Assembly (NCBI GenBank): GCA_013003805.1
Contig: JABDII010000113.1
Location: 1-7,441, forward strand
DNA from: Gemmatimonadales bacterium
GTDB lineage: Bacteria > Gemmatimonadota > Gemmatimonadetes > Gemmatimonadales > GWC2-71-9
Direction: 5' to 3'
Length of the DNA stretch: 7,441 bases
Notes under the pieces: generated by a model
The model's input: only the letters and a program-made list of their open reading frames with translations
Databases searched by the model: none
What the model was told of the DNA's origin: nothing
Program-made: the position numbers and the translations under genes
Shown here: one piece after another, positions 6,029-7,441 of the stretch
Numbering within the stretch: position 1 is the first letter of the stretch
Layout: every line of letters starts with the position of its first letter

Positions 6029-7390
6029 ATGAATCGTACAATAAGTGGTTTGGTTATTCTCGCCATCGGAGTGGGCTCGTGGGCCTGCACTGGAGATCCG
6101 CAAAGCGATCTCCGAGGGGATCCTGTCCAGGTCATCGCGGCCCCGACATCCCTGTTTATCAATCAAGGCGAGACGGAGTTGATCCTCATTGAGGTGCTGG
6201 ACGCCCAGGGCAATCAACTGGGGATCACGGACTTCGCAATGACGTCGAACAACCCCGGCGTGACCGTGGCGGAGGACTCGACGTTCAACCTGGTGTTCGA
6301 TGCCCAGGGCAACGCTGTACGTCCGTCGCCGTGGACCCGGGCGCGCTTCTCGGTCACCGGCGGGAGCACCGTTGGGACCACACTCACGGCGTCGGGTGGC
6401 GGGCTCACGCTCGACATCCCGGTTCGGGTCGTCCCGGTCTCGCTCCTGACCGGAGCCCTGTCGAACGTGGCCCCCACACTCACGGAAACCGTGACCATCA
6501 CCATGCCGGCAGGTGTCTTGCTCGATCCGGCCCTGTCCACCGTGACATTCTCGGACGGCTCGGTGCCGGCGAATGTGGTGGTTGATCCCGCCGGGACCTC
6601 GGTCAGCTTCCTGGCTGCGCCGAACACCAACGCCCCGGCGACGGTGGACAACGTCACGATGACCTACGCGCCGACGGTTCCTCCGTTCTCGATTTCGACG
6701 GTGGAGACCTTGACGGCGGTGTCGGTCACCAACGTGCCGGTTACCTATTCGAACGCGACGCCGGCGGGCGGCGAGATCGTGCGGATGACGGCCGGCGCCG
6801 GCTTCAAGTTCACCCCGGCCTCGACGGTGAGCCTGTTGGGTGGCGAGGTGATCCTGGTCGGCGTGGCGGCGGACAGCAGCTACATCGATTTCGTGCCGTC
6901 CGTGAGCTACGCCCAGATGCTGCCGCCCAACGTGACGGCGGTCAATCTGGACGGGACGCCATTTGTCGCTGACCTCCCGGCCGACATTTTCTTCACGTCT
7001 GGCGCGGGCCTCGCGGGCACCGACATGTTTGCCACAGCACCGGCGCCCGTCGTGCTTCCTGCACCCGGGTCTGGTGCGTCGGTCACGTTCTACGATGGTG
7101 GCCCGTTCCTCGGCAGTGACCCGGTGTTGGGCAGCCCCGACCGGATTTACCGGTTCGATGTTGCGGCAACGTCGACGATCACGTTTACCCAAGACTGGGG
7201 CAACGCGGCTGACCTCGATTTCGTCTATGAGGATATCGCCGGTGGGTTATTCGGAACGACGGGATGTGCTACAGGTGCACAACCCGAGATATGTACCGGA
7301 CCTTTCGCCCCGGGGACGTACTATCTGGTCGTAAACCTATATTCCGGAGCAGCACCTGGGATAATGAGCATTACGTTTACGGTCCAGTAG
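6029..7390 (+). CDS. Predicted lipoprotein with Ig-like domain, two IPT/TIG-like repeats and PPC-like C-terminus
   Basis: A 453-residue protein starting at the ATG 6 bases after GAGGGG; the ATG at 6023 would add two residues. The leader MNRTISGLVILAIGVGSWAC suggests lipoprotein processing at Cys20. Ser at -3 and Trp at -2 make the lipobox atypical, so signal peptidase I processing remains possible. Thr follows the cysteine, which would not favour inner-membrane retention by the +2 Asp rule. Residues about 32-130 form a BIG2-like Ig domain (PTSLFINQGET, VLDAQGNQL). Two tandem units of about 96 residues start at 145 (SNVAPTLTETVTITMPAG) and 241 (SNATPAGGEIVRMTAGAG) and share S-N-x-x-P, E-x-V, A-G, P-A and S-T-V positions, resembling IPT/TIG domains. 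From about 355 the sequence resembles pre-peptidase C-terminal (PPC) domains: DRIYRFDVAATSTITF, DLDFVYED and APGTYYLVVNLYSG. A close Cys pair (CX8C) lies in it. It is probably envelope-anchored and binding or structural; no catalytic motif is seen. Its last 50 codons are less GC-rich than the rest. Confidence 0.8.
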   Translation: MNRTISGLVILAIGVGSWACTGDPQSDLRGDPVQVIAAPTSLFINQGETELILIEVLDAQGNQLGITDFAMTSNNPGVTVAEDSTFNLVFDAQGNAVRPSPWTRARFSVTGGSTVGTTLTASGGGLTLDIPVRVVPVSLLTGALSNVAPTLTETVTITMPAGVLLDPALSTVTFSDGSVPANVVVDPAGTSVSFLAAPNTNAPATVDNVTMTYAPTVPPFSISTVETLTAVSVTNVPVTYSNATPAGGEIVRMTAGAGFKFTPASTVSLLGGEVILVGVAADSSYIDFVPSVSYAQMLPPNVTAVNLDGTPFVADLPADIFFTSGAGLAGTDMFATAPAPVVLPAPGSGASVTFYDGGPFLGSDPVLGSPDRIYRFDVAATSTITFTQDWGNAADLDFVYEDIAGGLFGTTGCATGAQPEICTGPFAPGTYYLVVNLYSGAAPGIMSITFTVQ

Positions 7391-7420
7391 TCCTCGTATG
7401 TAGAGATCAAAGCAGGCGCC

Positions 7421-7441
7421 CCTCGTTGCACTGCAACGAGG
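7421..7441 (+). terminator. Probable intrinsic terminator stem, cut by window end
   Basis: CCTCGTTGC (7421-7429) pairs perfectly over 9 bp with GCAACGAGG (7433-7441) around the loop ACT. It begins 30 bases after the lipoprotein stop codon, where an operon end would be expected. The window stops at the last stem base, so a following T-tract cannot be seen. The GGCGCC just before the stem could lengthen it if the sequence continues with matching bases. Confidence 0.6.

Noticed and set aside
6092..6122. Two mutually exclusive short stems sharing GATCTCC (pairing with GGAGATC upstream or GGGGATC downstream)
   Set aside because: It resembles a switch but is within the lipoprotein coding region, the stems are only 6-7 bp, and no leader peptide or ligand-binding core is seen.
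5936..7192. 418-residue open frame on the - strand opposite the lipoprotein gene
   Set aside because: Extremely Arg/His-rich composition is typical of antisense shadows in GC-rich genes; the + frame has a leader, an RBS and domain repeats.

Overview
The window is GC-rich, and all its genes lie on the + strand. It most resembles Gemmatimonadota or a related Bacteroidetes/Fibrobacteres-Chlorobi-type lineage that uses a type IX secretion-like (T9SS-like) surface pathway. This placement is inferred from gene content: a sortable surface protein with a T9SS/FlgD-type C-terminal domain, a PorV-family outer-membrane barrel and a GWxTD protein. No rRNA or phylogenetic marker is present.

Layout: (1) 1-3266, the 3' part of a very large exported protein whose true start lies upstream of the window. 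It has an interrupted FN3-like domain, six closely spaced cysteine pairs and a C-terminal sorting-type domain. (2) 3325-4449, a PorV/PorQ-family outer-membrane beta-barrel with a signal peptide. (3) 4517-5968, an exported GWxTD-domain protein with two N-terminal beta-sandwich regions. (4) 6029-7390, a predicted lipoprotein with an Ig-like domain, two tandem IPT/TIG-like repeats and a PPC-like C-terminal domain. A probable terminator stem (7421-7441) runs to the window edge.

The gaps between genes are 58, 67 and 60 bases. None shows a convincing promoter, so the four genes may form one transcript. The first two gaps each carry a strong GC-rich hairpin between the stop codon and the next ribosome binding site. 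These hairpins have no U-tract and may modulate expression between genes rather than end transcription. No stretch above 300 bases lacks a gene. I see no tRNA, rRNA, CRISPR array, insertion sequence or phage gene.

Working model (inference): gene 1 is cargo exported through the inner membrane and carried across the outer membrane by a T9SS-like machine. The PorV-like barrel is the shuttle or acceptor for it. The GWxTD protein and the lipoprotein are periplasmic or surface accessories. The core T9SS motor and translocon genes are not in the window.
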